A stretch of DNA of 64,000 nucleotides from Spirochaetota bacterium (GTDB lineage Bacteria > Spirochaetota > UBA4802 > JAGODF01). How positions within the stretch are numbered: the first letter of the stretch is position 1; the number at the start of each line of letters is the position of its first letter. The notes under the pieces were generated by a model that made no database searches, was not told the origin of the DNA, and was given only the letters and a program-made list of their open reading frames with translations. This document shows, one piece after another, positions 49,331 to 57,930 of this stretch. The DNA lies in assembly GCA_029974015.1 (NCBI GenBank), contig JARKUF010000048.1, positions 62,001-126,000 of the forward strand. The letters are read 5' to 3'. The position numbers were made by a program, and so were the translations under genes.

Positions 49331-50615
49331 GACAAAAAACTCGGTGGAGCTCTACTCACGGGCCTTAGATGTGATACCCGGCGGGGTGAACTCGCCGGTA
49401 AGGGCCTTTCGGTCCGTGGGCGGCGATCCGCTTTTCATCAAATCGGGGGCGGGGGCCCGCCTCACCGACGAAGACGGCAACAGCTATATCGACTACTGCA
49501 TGTCCTGGGGGCCCCTCATCCTCGGCCACGCCGATCCCGATGTGGTGGAGGCCGTAAGGAACACTGCACTCCTGGGGACCAGCTTCGGCGCGCCGAACCG
49601 CATGGAAGTGGAAATTGCCGAGATGGTATCGGAGCGCGTCCCTTCAATTGAGAAGGTCCGGTTCGTCAACTCCGGCACCGAGGCGGTTATGAGCGCAGTG
49701 CGCTTAGCCCGGGGGTACACCGGGCGGGACCGCATCATCAAGTTCGACGGATGCTACCACGGCCATGCCGATTACCTCCTGGTGGCGGCGGGCTCCGGCC
49801 TTGCCACCCTGGGCGCCCCGGATTCCGCCGGGGTGACAAAGAACAACGCCTCGGACACCATCGTCCTTCCCTTTAACGACCCCCAGCGCCTTGAGGACGC
49901 TCTAAAAAAGGAACAGGGTATGGTAGCCGCAATCATTCTGGAGCCCGTGCCCTGCAACTACGGTCTTATCCTTCCGGAGAAGGGATATCTGGAGGAGGCG
50001 AGGAGGCTCTGCGACCGTTTTGAGGTGCTCCTGATCTTCGACGAAGTCATCACCGGCTTCCGCCTCGCGCCCGGCGGGGCCCAGGCCTATTACAATGTTC
50101 TCCCGGATATCACCACCCTGGGGAAGATTATCGGCGGCGGGCTTCCCGTGGGGGCGTACGGCGCCGGCGCCGATATCATGTCGAGGGTCGCGCCGGAAGG
50201 GGCGGTGTATCAGGCCGGGACTCTTTCCGGAAACCCCCTGGCCATGGCGGCGGGGATTGCCGCGCTTCGTAAGCTCGACTCGCTTAAAGCGTGGCAAATT
50301 CTGCGCGAGAGGTCGGAGAAGTTCAGGTCGTATCTGGAGCCTGTGATTTCAAAATACGAGGGAAGGCTCCTTTTTACGCGCCTCGAATCTATTTTCACTT
50401 TCACATTTACGGGAAAGGGCCGTATCTCCTCCCTCGAAGACGTGAAAGAGGCCGATATGAAGCTCTTCGCGGAGTTCCACAGGGAAATGCTGAAAAGGGG
50501 CGTCTATCTCTCCCCATCGGGGTTCGAGGTGGGCTTTCTCTCAACGGCCCATGGCGACGACGATCTGGCGAAAACAGCCTCCGCCGTGGAGGAGTCCCTC
50601 AGGGAAATCATGTAG
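49320..50615 (+). CDS. hemL: Glutamate-1-semialdehyde 2,1-aminomutase
   Basis: HemL converts glutamate 1-semialdehyde to 5-aminolevulinate using PLP. Motifs: NSPVRAFRSVGGDPLFI near the N-terminus, FVNSGTEAVMSAVRLARGYTG, FDGCYHGHADYLL, the PLP Asp in LLIFDEVITGFR and the Schiff-base lysine in TTLGKIIGGGLPVG, then YQAGTLSGNPLAM. ATG 49320 is chosen instead of TTG 49314. The 431-residue length is standard. It overlaps hemB, so the two successive enzymes are co-translated. The presence of HemL implies the C5 pathway from glutamyl-tRNA. It ends convergently with the sensor kinase gene, with an 8-bp overlap. Confidence 0.95.
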   Translation: MSGKTKNSVELYSRALDVIPGGVNSPVRAFRSVGGDPLFIKSGAGARLTDEDGNSYIDYCMSWGPLILGHADPDVVEAVRNTALLGTSFGAPNRMEVEIAEMVSERVPSIEKVRFVNSGTEAVMSAVRLARGYTGRDRIIKFDGCYHGHADYLLVAAGSGLATLGAPDSAGVTKNNASDTIVLPFNDPQRLEDALKKEQGMVAAIILEPVPCNYGLILPEKGYLEEARRLCDRFEVLLIFDEVITGFRLAPGGAQAYYNVLPDITTLGKIIGGGLPVGAYGAGADIMSRVAPEGAVYQAGTLSGNPLAMAAGIAALRKLDSLKAWQILRERSEKFRSYLEPVISKYEGRLLFTRLESIFTFTFTGKGRISSLEDVKEADMKLFAEFHREMLKRGVYLSPSGFEVGFLSTAHGDDDLAKTASAVEESLREIM

Positions 50616-51723
50616 GGCCTTTCGCGTTATCCCCGTCAGCCCTGCCAAGGCGTTTCTCGCCGGGGAGGGTAAGGCGGAGGACCATGCGGGTAGCGCCGCG
50701 CCGGGAGGCCCGGATAAGCCCTCCGTGAAGCACTATCGTCCTCTGGGCCGCCGCCAGGTTCACTCCTCCGCCGGTAGTGTAGAACGGGTCGAAGATGAAG
50801 TGGATGTCGCTCTCCTGAATTTCCGCCGCGTCGAACTCCACCCGCATCGACATCTCAAACGGTGTGAAGGCCGTCTCCGCGATGTAATGGCCCCCGGCAG
50901 GGCAGGCCGTGGCGGAACGGGTGAGGACTTCCTCGATGGCCGCGGCAAGCCTTTCGCTGTCCATCCATAGCGAGTATTCCTTCGCCTCCGGGTCGGTTAC
51001 CTGGATATTCAGGTTCCGCTTCTTTCCCAGACGCCGGACGGCCCTGAAAGAGCCCCTGATGAGGGGGATGATGTTTTTCCGGGTAAAGCGCGCCTCCGAG
51101 AGGTCCGAATACCGTTCCACTTCCGCGACGATACCGTTGAGCCTTTCCGCATCGGCGATGATGTATTCGAGATATTTGCGCAGTTCATCCGGATTGTGCT
51201 TCCCAGTATCGCACTTTCTTAGAAGAAGATTGGCATACCCTCCAATGGATACGATGGGATTGCGGACCTCGTGGGCCACGCTCTCCGCTATCTGCCGAAG
51301 GGACTCCATGAGGTTTTTGTAATTTTGATGCAGTCGGCGGAGAAGTGTTTGCTCCTTCCGGTGGAGCCACCAGAGCTCGGTTATGTTCTGGAGCGCCAAA
51401 AAGAGCGTCCCGTCTTCCTCCCGCTCCAGGTGTACCCTGAGCTTCAGCTCCCGGCCTCCCCTGCGGCATACGGTCTCCACGGTGCCGCCGCCGGCCGCTC
51501 CTGCCAGGACTTCATGGATGATGCCGAAGAGCTCGGGGTTTTCTTTTTCCAGCAGCTCGCGCGCCCCCTGCGCTTTTCTAAAGCGCGCGGGGACGCGAAG
51601 AAGCGATGAGGCGGCCCTGTTGAGATACAGGAGCCGTTCATTGGCGTCGAAAACGAGTATGCCTTCCTCAATGCGGTCAAGGATCAACCCGAGCCGTATT
51701 TGCATGTGCCTGTCAGGTTTCAT
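50608..51723 (-). CDS. PAS-HisKA sensor kinase with degenerate ATP-binding domain
   Basis: A soluble 371-residue protein: PAS domain (about 10-125, DRIEEGILVFDANERLLYLN), HisKA with intact H-box AESVAHEVRNPIVSIGGY (His about 159) and a HATPase-like domain. In the latter the N-box Asn is gone (EEVLTRSATACPAGG) and the DxGxG box is replaced by FDAAEIQESD, though the F-box IFDPFYTTGGG and the following helix remain. It may therefore lack kinase activity and act as a phosphatase or scaffold, like a pseudokinase. The open frame reaches 51909, but the extra 62 codons run through a repeat with long palindromes; ATG 51723 is used. No response regulator adjoins it. Confidence 0.85.
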   Translation of the reverse strand: MKPDRHMQIRLGLILDRIEEGILVFDANERLLYLNRAASSLLRVPARFRKAQGARELLEKENPELFGIIHEVLAGAAGGGTVETVCRRGGRELKLRVHLEREEDGTLFLALQNITELWWLHRKEQTLLRRLHQNYKNLMESLRQIAESVAHEVRNPIVSIGGYANLLLRKCDTGKHNPDELRKYLEYIIADAERLNGIVAEVERYSDLSEARFTRKNIIPLIRGSFRAVRRLGKKRNLNIQVTDPEAKEYSLWMDSERLAAAIEEVLTRSATACPAGGHYIAETAFTPFEMSMRVEFDAAEIQESDIHFIFDPFYTTGGGVNLAAAQRTIVLHGGLIRASRRGATRMVLRLTLPGEKRLGRADGDNAKGPT

Positions 51724-51757
51724 GTCAAAGTTCAAAGTTGGAATAGGCCGTCGTCCG

Positions 51758-51852
51758 CAAGGGGCTACAGCCCCTTTCTCTGTTCGAAGGGGATTGGCTA
51801 ATATCTCCAGAGAACAAGGGGCTGTAGCCCCTTGCAGTCTGTAGCCCCTTGC
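51758..51852. repeat. Long inverted repeat of AAGGGGCT/AGCCCCTT palindromes
   Basis: The left arm (51758-51783) contains AAGGGGCT-AC-AGCCCCTT then TCTCTG; the right arm (51808-51834) contains CAGAGAA then CAAGGGGCTGTAGCCCCTTG, so the arms are inverted copies of each other around a 24-bp spacer and each is itself a palindrome. A further half copy (CTGTAGCCCCTTGC) ends at 51852. It lies upstream of the sensor kinase start and could form a cruciform or a large RNA hairpin. Confidence 0.8.
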
Positions 51853-51856
51853 TGCA

Positions 51857-51881
51857 GAGGACAGGCGGCGATCATGATCGT
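51857..51881. repeat. 25-bp repeat, copy 2 (first copy at 41446)
   Basis: GAGGACAGGCGGCGATCATG plus ATCGT, 23 of 25 bases identical to 41446-41470. It directly follows the long inverted repeat. The remaining gap to 52062 is AT-rich with no other signal. Confidence 0.5.
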
Positions 51882-52062
51882 TTCCCCCTCTGTTGCATAT
51901 TTGCCACAATGTGGCTGAATTGCCATCATCGGGAGGCGCTGTTTTGGGGCGCAGGGCGTTTTTCTGAAAAACGATTGCAATCCCTGAACCCTTCAGGAGT
52001 TACGCCTGTATAAAAATGATATCTGGCATGAATCTTGCTTTATAAACAAGTAGGCTAATGTC

Positions 52063-52200
52063 ATGAACATTTCAATACTTGAAATATTCTCAATTTTTTG
52101 GATAGCGGCGCTCCTCTGGGCAGCAGTGGAATACTTCATGTATCGTGTGAGCAAAAACCAGAGGGACAGGGCCATGTTGGACAACTTCAAGCAGGAATAG
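52063..52200 (+). CDS. Possible 45-residue single-pass membrane microprotein
   Basis: ATG 52063 opens a 45-codon frame: a short N-terminus, one hydrophobic helix (IFSIFWIAALLWAAVEYF, about residues 8-25) and a charged C-terminus (SKNQRDRAMLDNFKQE). This is a common plan for small bacterial membrane proteins. The ribosome-binding region (AAGTAGG) is weak, and an 87-codon antisense frame overlaps it. No family is known to me. Confidence 0.35.
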   Translation: MNISILEIFSIFWIAALLWAAVEYFMYRVSKNQRDRAMLDNFKQE

Positions 52201-52236
52201 CCGGCCCGCGCAATCCACGCAATCCAATTGTTCATC

Positions 52237-53202
52237 TCAATCCCATTTAATATCACCGGGGGCCACCCCGGTTTTTTTTTGCCGGGCCGTCACGAGGCCG
52301 TGGAGGACCATTGTACAGGGCATTTCTATTCCGTGGCGCTCCCCGGCCAGGAGAAGGGGTCCGCAGATGCTTTCGATTTCCGTCTGCCTGCCCGCCTCCA
52401 GGTCCTGGAGCATGGAGCACCGGTTTGGCGCGGTTTTCCGGCATATTTCCAGGACTTCTTCGCCAAGCGCTCCCTCCTCTAAGGCCATGCCTTCGGCCCG
52501 GGCGGCGGCGGAGCATTCCCGCACCACGGCCTTCTGGATGCACCGGAGCTGTCCGCTTTCCGCCACGCCTCCGTTCGTAAGTCCCGTGAGGGCCCCCAGG
52601 GGGTTTATCGCGGCGTTGATGATCGCCTTCTTCCAGAGGGCCTTTCGGGGGTCGTCGGTGATGGTCGTATCCAGGCCCGCCTCTTTAAAGAGGCCCGCCG
52701 CGAAGGAGAGGGCCGCGGCGTCAGCGCCGCCGATAACTATCCCCCCCGGTCCCCCGCGGACCACGGTGGAGAGGCCCTCCATGTAGCCGCCTATGGTGGT
52801 GGTGCCGTACACCAGGGGCGTTTTCGGAAGGAGGCCTTCCAAAATTTCAACATTGCCCAGGCCGTTTTGGAGCGTGACCAATACAGCGTCCTTCGAAAGA
52901 TGGGGCGCTATGTCCCGGGCGGCGTCCTCCGTGGCGTAGCTTTTCACGAATATAAGTATCGCCCGGCATTCCGACAGAATTGAAGGGCCGGAAGAGGCAC
53001 GGACAGGGGTTCTTTCCTCCGGCTGTCCCCCATCGGCGGCCTGGCGGACAATAAGCCCATTTGCAAGCGCCTCCGCCGCGGCGGGCGATTTCTCGTAGAT
53101 TACGGCGTCTATGCCCGCCCGGTGGAAAAACCAGGCGAAGAGGCACCCCATGGCGCCGCCCCCCACTATCCCCACTGAAAGGCTGTCTTTGCTATTTTCC
53201 AT
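52237..53202 (-). CDS. panE: 2-dehydropantoate 2-reductase (ketopantoate reductase)
   Basis: This NADPH-dependent reductase makes pantoate for coenzyme A synthesis. The N-terminal Rossmann motif is VGGGAMGCLFAWFF; ILIFVKSYATEDA and VTLQNGLGN are cofactor-side signatures; the catalytic lysine is in ALWKKAIINAAINPLGALTG and the substrate Ser/Glu region is CSMLQDLEAGRQTEIESICG. At 321 residues it is of usual length. Family members also act on other 2-oxoacids, so the symbol is probable rather than proven. It lies 71 bp downstream of the AsmA-like gene's neighbourhood boundary, divergent from nothing, and follows no obvious operon partner. Confidence 0.9.
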   Translation of the reverse strand: MENSKDSLSVGIVGGGAMGCLFAWFFHRAGIDAVIYEKSPAAAEALANGLIVRQAADGGQPEERTPVRASSGPSILSECRAILIFVKSYATEDAARDIAPHLSKDAVLVTLQNGLGNVEILEGLLPKTPLVYGTTTIGGYMEGLSTVVRGGPGGIVIGGADAAALSFAAGLFKEAGLDTTITDDPRKALWKKAIINAAINPLGALTGLTNGGVAESGQLRCIQKAVVRECSAAARAEGMALEEGALGEEVLEICRKTAPNRCSMLQDLEAGRQTEIESICGPLLLAGERHGIEMPCTMVLHGLVTARQKKTGVAPGDIKWD

Positions 53203-53273
53203 GCTTCACCGGTGCCCGGAGCACATCACCGGCGGAGATGCCCGTCAAGCTGAATTTGCTGCGCGAGTGGCCT

Positions 53274-55349
53274 TCACTTCAGGCGGGTGATGTTTTCGCT
53301 TCTGGTTATGTTCCCCTGTATCTTGAAGGGAATGGAGTACCAGGGGCCCTGCTTGTAGGCATTGAGCCTCAGAAGGGCGGGGTTGGGAAGGTCCTGGATG
53401 AAGTTTTTATTGAACTCAAGCTGCACTTTCATATCACCGTCTAAATCGCGGTTGAAATAGCCGTCGAGCTTGAGGCGGATGTCCGGCGCTTCAAACTGGA
53501 AGAGGTTCACGTAGTAATTCCCGCCCGCGATGTTGAAGTTTCCGTATATACTGCTGAATTCCAGGTCCTTGAGCTTGTAGCGCATGTCCGAGAGCACCGC
53601 GCCGAGGCCGTTTTGGATTCCGGTATCGACGAGTTTCCCGTCGGAAACGGTGAACTCCAGGCGTCCCTTCATCGACTTCAGCGCCTCCTCTCCCTTCGAC
53701 GCCCTGAGCCCCAGTTCCGCCCGGCCCTTGGCCGTGCCGAAGGCCCTGTTTTTAAACTTCTCGGAAAGCTCGGCGATGTTCTGGATGCGGACCTTCTCGA
53801 AAGAAAATGAAGTTTCGATGTCCATGGCATTTCGGGAAAAGTCTATAGTCCCCCGGCCCTCAAGGCTTCCCCCCATGAAACGGGCGGCCACGCGGTTGAG
53901 GTTCACCTGCTTTCTTGAAGTAGTAAAGGCCGCGAAGGCCTGGGTGAAGCCGTAGCTTCCTATGTCGAGCTTCTGAATGGCGGCCCTGCCCGTCACAGTT
54001 ACGGGAATGGTGATGTTGGAAAAGTCCAACCCCGATGCGGCGCTTTTATCCGGGTCTATTACCATCTCACTGGCCTCGGCATTGACCGTAAAGGAGCTGA
54101 AGCTCCTTCCCGTCGTGGCCACTGAGACGCGGAAGGGAGTGTCGAGGACCCTGATGTCGATGTTTTCTTTCTGGAAGCTGTTGTTCACAATGCGAAAGAT
54201 GCCGTCTATTCCGCTGAGTATCTTTTTTTCATGCCCCAGGGACGCGCCGGAAATCGCGAGCTCGGCGTTTACCACTCCTTTTTCAAGGGAAAACTCCCCT
54301 GTTGCCGTGCCGTAGAGCCCTTCCGGAAGGAAGGGGAGGAGGCCGCGGATGTCGGAGAAATCGACGCTTAGCTTCGAAAGGGCCATTCTGTCGATCTCGC
54401 CGCTTTGTTGAATGCTCAGCGCCTTCAGGCTTACCTTCGATTTTCCCATTTCCCCGGAGGTATCGTACACCAGGGTATGCCTTGTGGGGATGGTCACTTT
54501 ACAGAAGCCGTCCACGGAAAGGGCGCGCCCGCCTGGAAGCTGGCCCGTTCCCCGGGCATGGCCCGTCACCTCTTGCTGTGTCACAGCCAGGTCTTTCACC
54601 GCGCCGTCGAAGCTTCGAAAGGGGAGGGGGGCTCCGTCCTTCCAACCGTAGACCCAGAGGAGGGAACAGCTTTCAAGCTTCACGTTAGCTCTCAGCGCGA
54701 ATCCGCCGCCTTCCCCTCTTTCGATGCGCACCGAATCGCTTTTAAGAAGGCCCCGCTTTTCCGGGAGCCGGATGTTTAAATCGGTTATACTGATATTTTT
54801 AAGGTCCGTAATATCGGCCGTACCCCGGATGCCGTAGGTCCCCGCAAGGGGCTTCAAAACGCCCGGAGGATTGACGAGTCCCAGCTCGGCCTCCGCGAGT
54901 GAGATATATTTAATTTTCGTCCTGGGCGCCGGGGCCTCATCTGTCGCCATGTCGTGGATGAGGCGGCCTACATTCGAAACGCCGTCCTTCCAGAAGATGT
55001 TAAGTTTAAAGCCTTCAAGGGTGATATAATTGAGGTCGAAACGAAGCCTGAGGAGCGCGTTAAGGGAAATGCTGACGCGCCCGCGGTTGGCCCTGGCCAG
55101 GACGCCGTCTTTTTCCGTGGGGCCGTCGTACACAATGACGTCGGTGAAATGTATGCCGCGAAGGCCGTACTCGATGCCGCCAATCCTTACCTTCCGCTTC
55201 AGGGCCTTTTCGGCCCTTTCCGCGGCCATTGAGCGGACGCGCTCCCCGGGGAAAATCCGGTACAGGACCGCCGTGCCAATGAAGCCCGCCGCGGCAACCG
55301 ACAGGATTGCGATGGCGGTAATTTTAAACGTTCTTTTTGCTGGCCTCAC
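53274..55349 (-). CDS. AsmA-like envelope protein
   Basis: This is a large (about 691 residues) membrane-anchored periplasmic protein of the AsmA/bridge-like lipid-transport superfamily, implicated in outer-membrane lipid homeostasis. A short basic N-terminus and one transmembrane helix (ITAIAILSVAAAGFIGTAVL) are followed by long repetitive beta-strand sequence and the typical C-terminal block SMKGRLEFTVSDGKLVDTGI...LSDMRYKLKDLEFSSIYGNF. The frame reaches 55439, but those codons lie in the preceding regulator gene; GTG 55349 gives a short basic stretch before the helix and is preferred, with a 26-bp overlap. The coupling to a cyclic-nucleotide regulator gene may be functional or only positional. 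Confidence 0.82.
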   Translation of the reverse strand: MRPAKRTFKITAIAILSVAAAGFIGTAVLYRIFPGERVRSMAAERAEKALKRKVRIGGIEYGLRGIHFTDVIVYDGPTEKDGVLARANRGRVSISLNALLRLRFDLNYITLEGFKLNIFWKDGVSNVGRLIHDMATDEAPAPRTKIKYISLAEAELGLVNPPGVLKPLAGTYGIRGTADITDLKNISITDLNIRLPEKRGLLKSDSVRIERGEGGGFALRANVKLESCSLLWVYGWKDGAPLPFRSFDGAVKDLAVTQQEVTGHARGTGQLPGGRALSVDGFCKVTIPTRHTLVYDTSGEMGKSKVSLKALSIQQSGEIDRMALSKLSVDFSDIRGLLPFLPEGLYGTATGEFSLEKGVVNAELAISGASLGHEKKILSGIDGIFRIVNNSFQKENIDIRVLDTPFRVSVATTGRSFSSFTVNAEASEMVIDPDKSAASGLDFSNITIPVTVTGRAAIQKLDIGSYGFTQAFAAFTTSRKQVNLNRVAARFMGGSLEGRGTIDFSRNAMDIETSFSFEKVRIQNIAELSEKFKNRAFGTAKGRAELGLRASKGEEALKSMKGRLEFTVSDGKLVDTGIQNGLGAVLSDMRYKLKDLEFSSIYGNFNIAGGNYYVNLFQFEAPDIRLKLDGYFNRDLDGDMKVQLEFNKNFIQDLPNPALLRLNAYKQGPWYSIPFKIQGNITRSENITRLK

Positions 55350-56547
55350 GCTTCCGGTCCATGAGCGCTTTTTTCTTGAAGAACATGACGGTTTTCTCGA
55401 GCTCTTCCAGGTCGGTGCAGATGACCTTGCCTCCGTCAAGGCGGAAGTGCTTGTCCTCCAGGAGCTGGACCGCCAGCATTTCTCCCTTTTCGGGGGGGAT
55501 TCCTACCATCTTCATCAGCTCTTTGATGCCGAATTCGAAGTTGTGGACCGCCTTGGGGCCTATCTTGATGCGGTGGGTTTCAAGCTGGGTGAGGAGCGTA
55601 TCGTAAACCCTTCCAAGGGGGTCGCTTATCATGAGATTGGCCAACTGTTTGTACGCGGTCCATATCCTTTCGCTTAAAAGCTGGATTAGCCTCGTGGCGA
55701 GCTGGGGCTGGGCCTGTACCATCCCCTCGAAGTTGGACTTGTTGATTGCAAGGAGAGTTGTATCGCCGAAGGTGATGGCCGATGCGCTCCGGGGTTTGTT
55801 GTCCAGAAGCGCCATCTCCCCGAAGATGTCGCCTGCCTTGAGGACCGCCAGGAGCACCTCCTCGTTCACAATCTTCGTTATCTTCACCCGTCCCGATTGG
55901 ATGATGTAAAGCTCCATCCCTGGTTCGTTTTCGCAGAATATCATCGAGTTGTCTTTAAAAGAGCGGGCCAGTGAATCGTGCTGGCGGTTTTCTTCGATTT
56001 TAAGGGGCGCTTTCAGCGATTTCAGGCGCTGGATCGCCTTGTCGCGGTTGGGATGGGCGGGGCAGTACTGGATAAAGCGCTGATAGGCGTAGGCGGCATG
56101 GTTGAACACCCTGTGCTTAACATAGTACTCGCCGATATTAAAAAGATGCGAGGGGTCCTCCTCCACACTGCCCTTGAAGGTGAGGCGGGTGATGGCGGTG
56201 TCGAAGTCCCGAAGCTTTCTGCTGAAAAAGCGGATGATTTTCATTGCCACGGCGGGGTTTTTTTGGATGAGGATGCCGAACTGCTCCCTTTCCACGGAGA
56301 TGAGGGAGACATTGGTGAGGGCTATGGCGGTCTCCGTGCGGGGATGGCCGCTCATGCACGATATAACGCCGAAAAAATCCCCTGGCCCGGCGATGGAGAA
56401 GGGCTCCTCGGCGGAGACGGGGTTTTCCTTGGAAAGCTTTACCTTTCCCTCGCGGATGATATAGAAATTGTCGGCGCCGCGCTTGCCTTCAACGACGATA
56501 AAGGAGTTGGCCACATAGTTTTCAACTTTAAATTGCGCAGATGCCAT
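55324..56547 (-). CDS. Regulator with two cyclic-nucleotide-binding domains and C-terminal HTH
   Basis: A cytoplasmic 407-residue protein. The first cNMP-binding-like domain spans about residues 5-115 (FYIIREGKVKL, GPGDFFGVISCMSGHPRTETA), a helical TPR-like linker about 130-185 (HLFNIGEYYVKHRVFNHAAYAYQRF), and the second cNMP-binding domain about 190-300 (LYIIQSGRVKI, LKAGDIFGEMALLDNKPRSASA, with the phosphate-cassette GEMALL...RSA intact). The C-terminus (about 305-400) resembles the CRP/FNR winged helix region. ATG 56547 has AAGGGA 7 bp upstream and fits the domain start better than 56580. Duplicated cNMP proteins of this type are known in spirochaetes. The ligand and targets are unknown. 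Confidence 0.87.
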   Translation of the reverse strand: MASAQFKVENYVANSFIVVEGKRGADNFYIIREGKVKLSKENPVSAEEPFSIAGPGDFFGVISCMSGHPRTETAIALTNVSLISVEREQFGILIQKNPAVAMKIIRFFSRKLRDFDTAITRLTFKGSVEEDPSHLFNIGEYYVKHRVFNHAAYAYQRFIQYCPAHPNRDKAIQRLKSLKAPLKIEENRQHDSLARSFKDNSMIFCENEPGMELYIIQSGRVKITKIVNEEVLLAVLKAGDIFGEMALLDNKPRSASAITFGDTTLLAINKSNFEGMVQAQPQLATRLIQLLSERIWTAYKQLANLMISDPLGRVYDTLLTQLETHRIKIGPKAVHNFEFGIKELMKMVGIPPEKGEMLAVQLLEDKHFRLDGGKVICTDLEELEKTVMFFKKKALMDRKREASKKNV

Positions 56548-56826
56548 TATATTCCCTTGACCATGTCGTATATGCGGCAAGGCGTCGGAGCATTCCGCCG
56601 CCCTGTGTCCGCGTTCCTCCGATGCCGCGGCTTTGAAGGAAAATTAAAAAGTAAGTTAGCATACAAAAAATCGGCAGAAACCCCGGTATTATCAAGAACT
56701 TTATTGGATATGCCGCCCTCCGGCGGGGCCAATCCGCGTAAGAAAGCCTGATGCCGCGGTACTCAAATAGCAAGCCTTTTTCCGGAGTTTGCGCAGGGAG
56801 TGAATTAAATTTCGGGCTTAAGCACT

Positions 56827-57132
56827 GTCATTGCGAGCCCTGGTCGTTTCGGGGCGTGGCAATCCCTTTACGAGCTTGTTCCCATGAATACGCTATTATC
56901 TATTGAGATCGCCGCGTCGCTGCGCTCCTCGCGATGACAGGGCTGCTGATACACTTTGTCATTGCGAGCCCCGGCCGTTTCGGGGCGTGGCAATCCCTTT
57001 ACGCGCTTGTTCCCATGAATACGCTATTATCTATTGAGATCGCCGCGTCGCTGCGCTCCTCGCGATGACAGGGCTGCTGATACACTTTGTCATTGCGAGC
57101 CCCGGTCGTTTCGGGGTGTGGCAATCCCTTTA
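56827..57132. repeat. 131-bp tandem direct repeat, two full copies and a partial third
   Basis: Unit starts at 56827, 56958 and 57089 share the opening GTCATTGCGAGCCC and an exact 131-bp period; the third stops after about 45 bp. Each unit ends in GCGCTCCTCGCGATGACA, the inverted complement (with one change) of its own start TGTCATTGCGAG, so a unit can fold back on itself. Elements with this TCATTGCGAG...CTCGCGATGACA layout occur in many bacteria. The gap 56581-56826 before it shows nothing else. Confidence 0.92.
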
Positions 57133-57200
57133 TACAATGAGCCACATGAAAATACTGTTACCCGTCCAGGGGGCGAAGCTTTCAAATTCTAAAGAAGGTT

Positions 57201-57542
57201 TTAAAGAAGGCTGTTGATGGACGTCCAACCCGGGGGCGCTGACGAGGCGGCGCGGTAGGCCTTCGCCGCCCTGGTGGGTTCCAGGTCCCAGGCCGAAAGG
57301 CGTGACGATGCCATGGGCTTGCCGGTGGAGGGATTAAGCGGCGTAAACCGCGGAGGCCGCACATCCCGGGCGAAGCGCCGCATCGGTTCTGTGGCATCGA
57401 AGGAGGGAAGCTCCCGGAGGTCCGGCAGACGGACGTCCCGGGAAAAGCGCTTCATAGCGTCAAAGGGACGTCCCTTTTCTCCGGAGGAAAGAAAGCCGGA
57501 GTAGGGATTGGTGTATGCTGATGTTGAAACAGGGGCCGCCAT
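57201..57542 (-). CDS. Small protein with an internal duplication, unknown function
   Basis: The 113-residue frame starts at ATG 57542 (MAAPVSTSAY) and has coding-like GC-rich composition that stops sharply at the AT-rich region upstream. It contains two related segments, FDAMKRFSRDVRLPDLR and FDATEPMRRFARDVRPPRF, separated by about 10 residues, and no hydrophobic helix. Longer starts (57566, 57593) would extend into AT-rich sequence with hydrophobic residues. No ribosome-binding site is clear. It may be a short structural or regulatory protein; I do not recognise a family. Confidence 0.5.
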   Translation of the reverse strand: MAAPVSTSAYTNPYSGFLSSGEKGRPFDAMKRFSRDVRLPDLRELPSFDATEPMRRFARDVRPPRFTPLNPSTGKPMASSRLSAWDLEPTRAAKAYRAASSAPPGWTSINSLL

Positions 57543-57930
57543 AATTAAATTGCTTCTTATTACCATAATGCAAAAAAACTGGCATAATGTCAAGTAAAAG
57601 GCGAAAAACGAAGAAAAGGCGGGACTGCTGTAGCATGCTAATTATTGACTGTATATAGCTATCAAAAACAGCTAATCGTTTACTTATGGGGGAAAAAATA
57701 AAAAAACCGGTGCGTCAGTATTGTTTTTTTCTTGACCTTTGGGGGAGAGAATGGGTATAATATAAGCAAAGTAAGTCCGACTGGACGGTAGCTTGAAAGA
57801 GTGCAATAGCGGTCAATGAATGCCGATTATTGTATGGGGGCATGATGAAAGGACAGCGGAAAACGGCGGTTCCTTTACAGAGGCCGGGCCTAAAACGCCA
57901 TGAACACATAAAAGTTTTATGGGGGAAGCA
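57543..57930. other. Intergenic region with promoter of the giant lipoprotein gene
   Basis: The 388 bp are AT-rich with no supportable gene. It holds the promoter at 57732-57761 and a leader of about 160 bases before the lipoprotein start. Confidence 0.6.
57732..57761 (+). promoter_or_regulatory. Strong sigma70-type promoter
   Basis: TTGACC (57732-57737), an 18-bp spacer and a perfect TATAAT (57756-57761). It precedes the 1619-residue lipoprotein gene by about 170 bp. Confidence 0.75.

Noticed and set aside
51724-51909. 62-codon N-terminal extension of the sensor kinase at 50608
   Set aside because: It runs through nested palindromes and the 25-bp repeat, and encodes no PAS-like sequence.
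56827-57132. CRISPR array
   Set aside because: Only two and a third units of 131 bp, adjacent without spacers, and no cas genes in the window.
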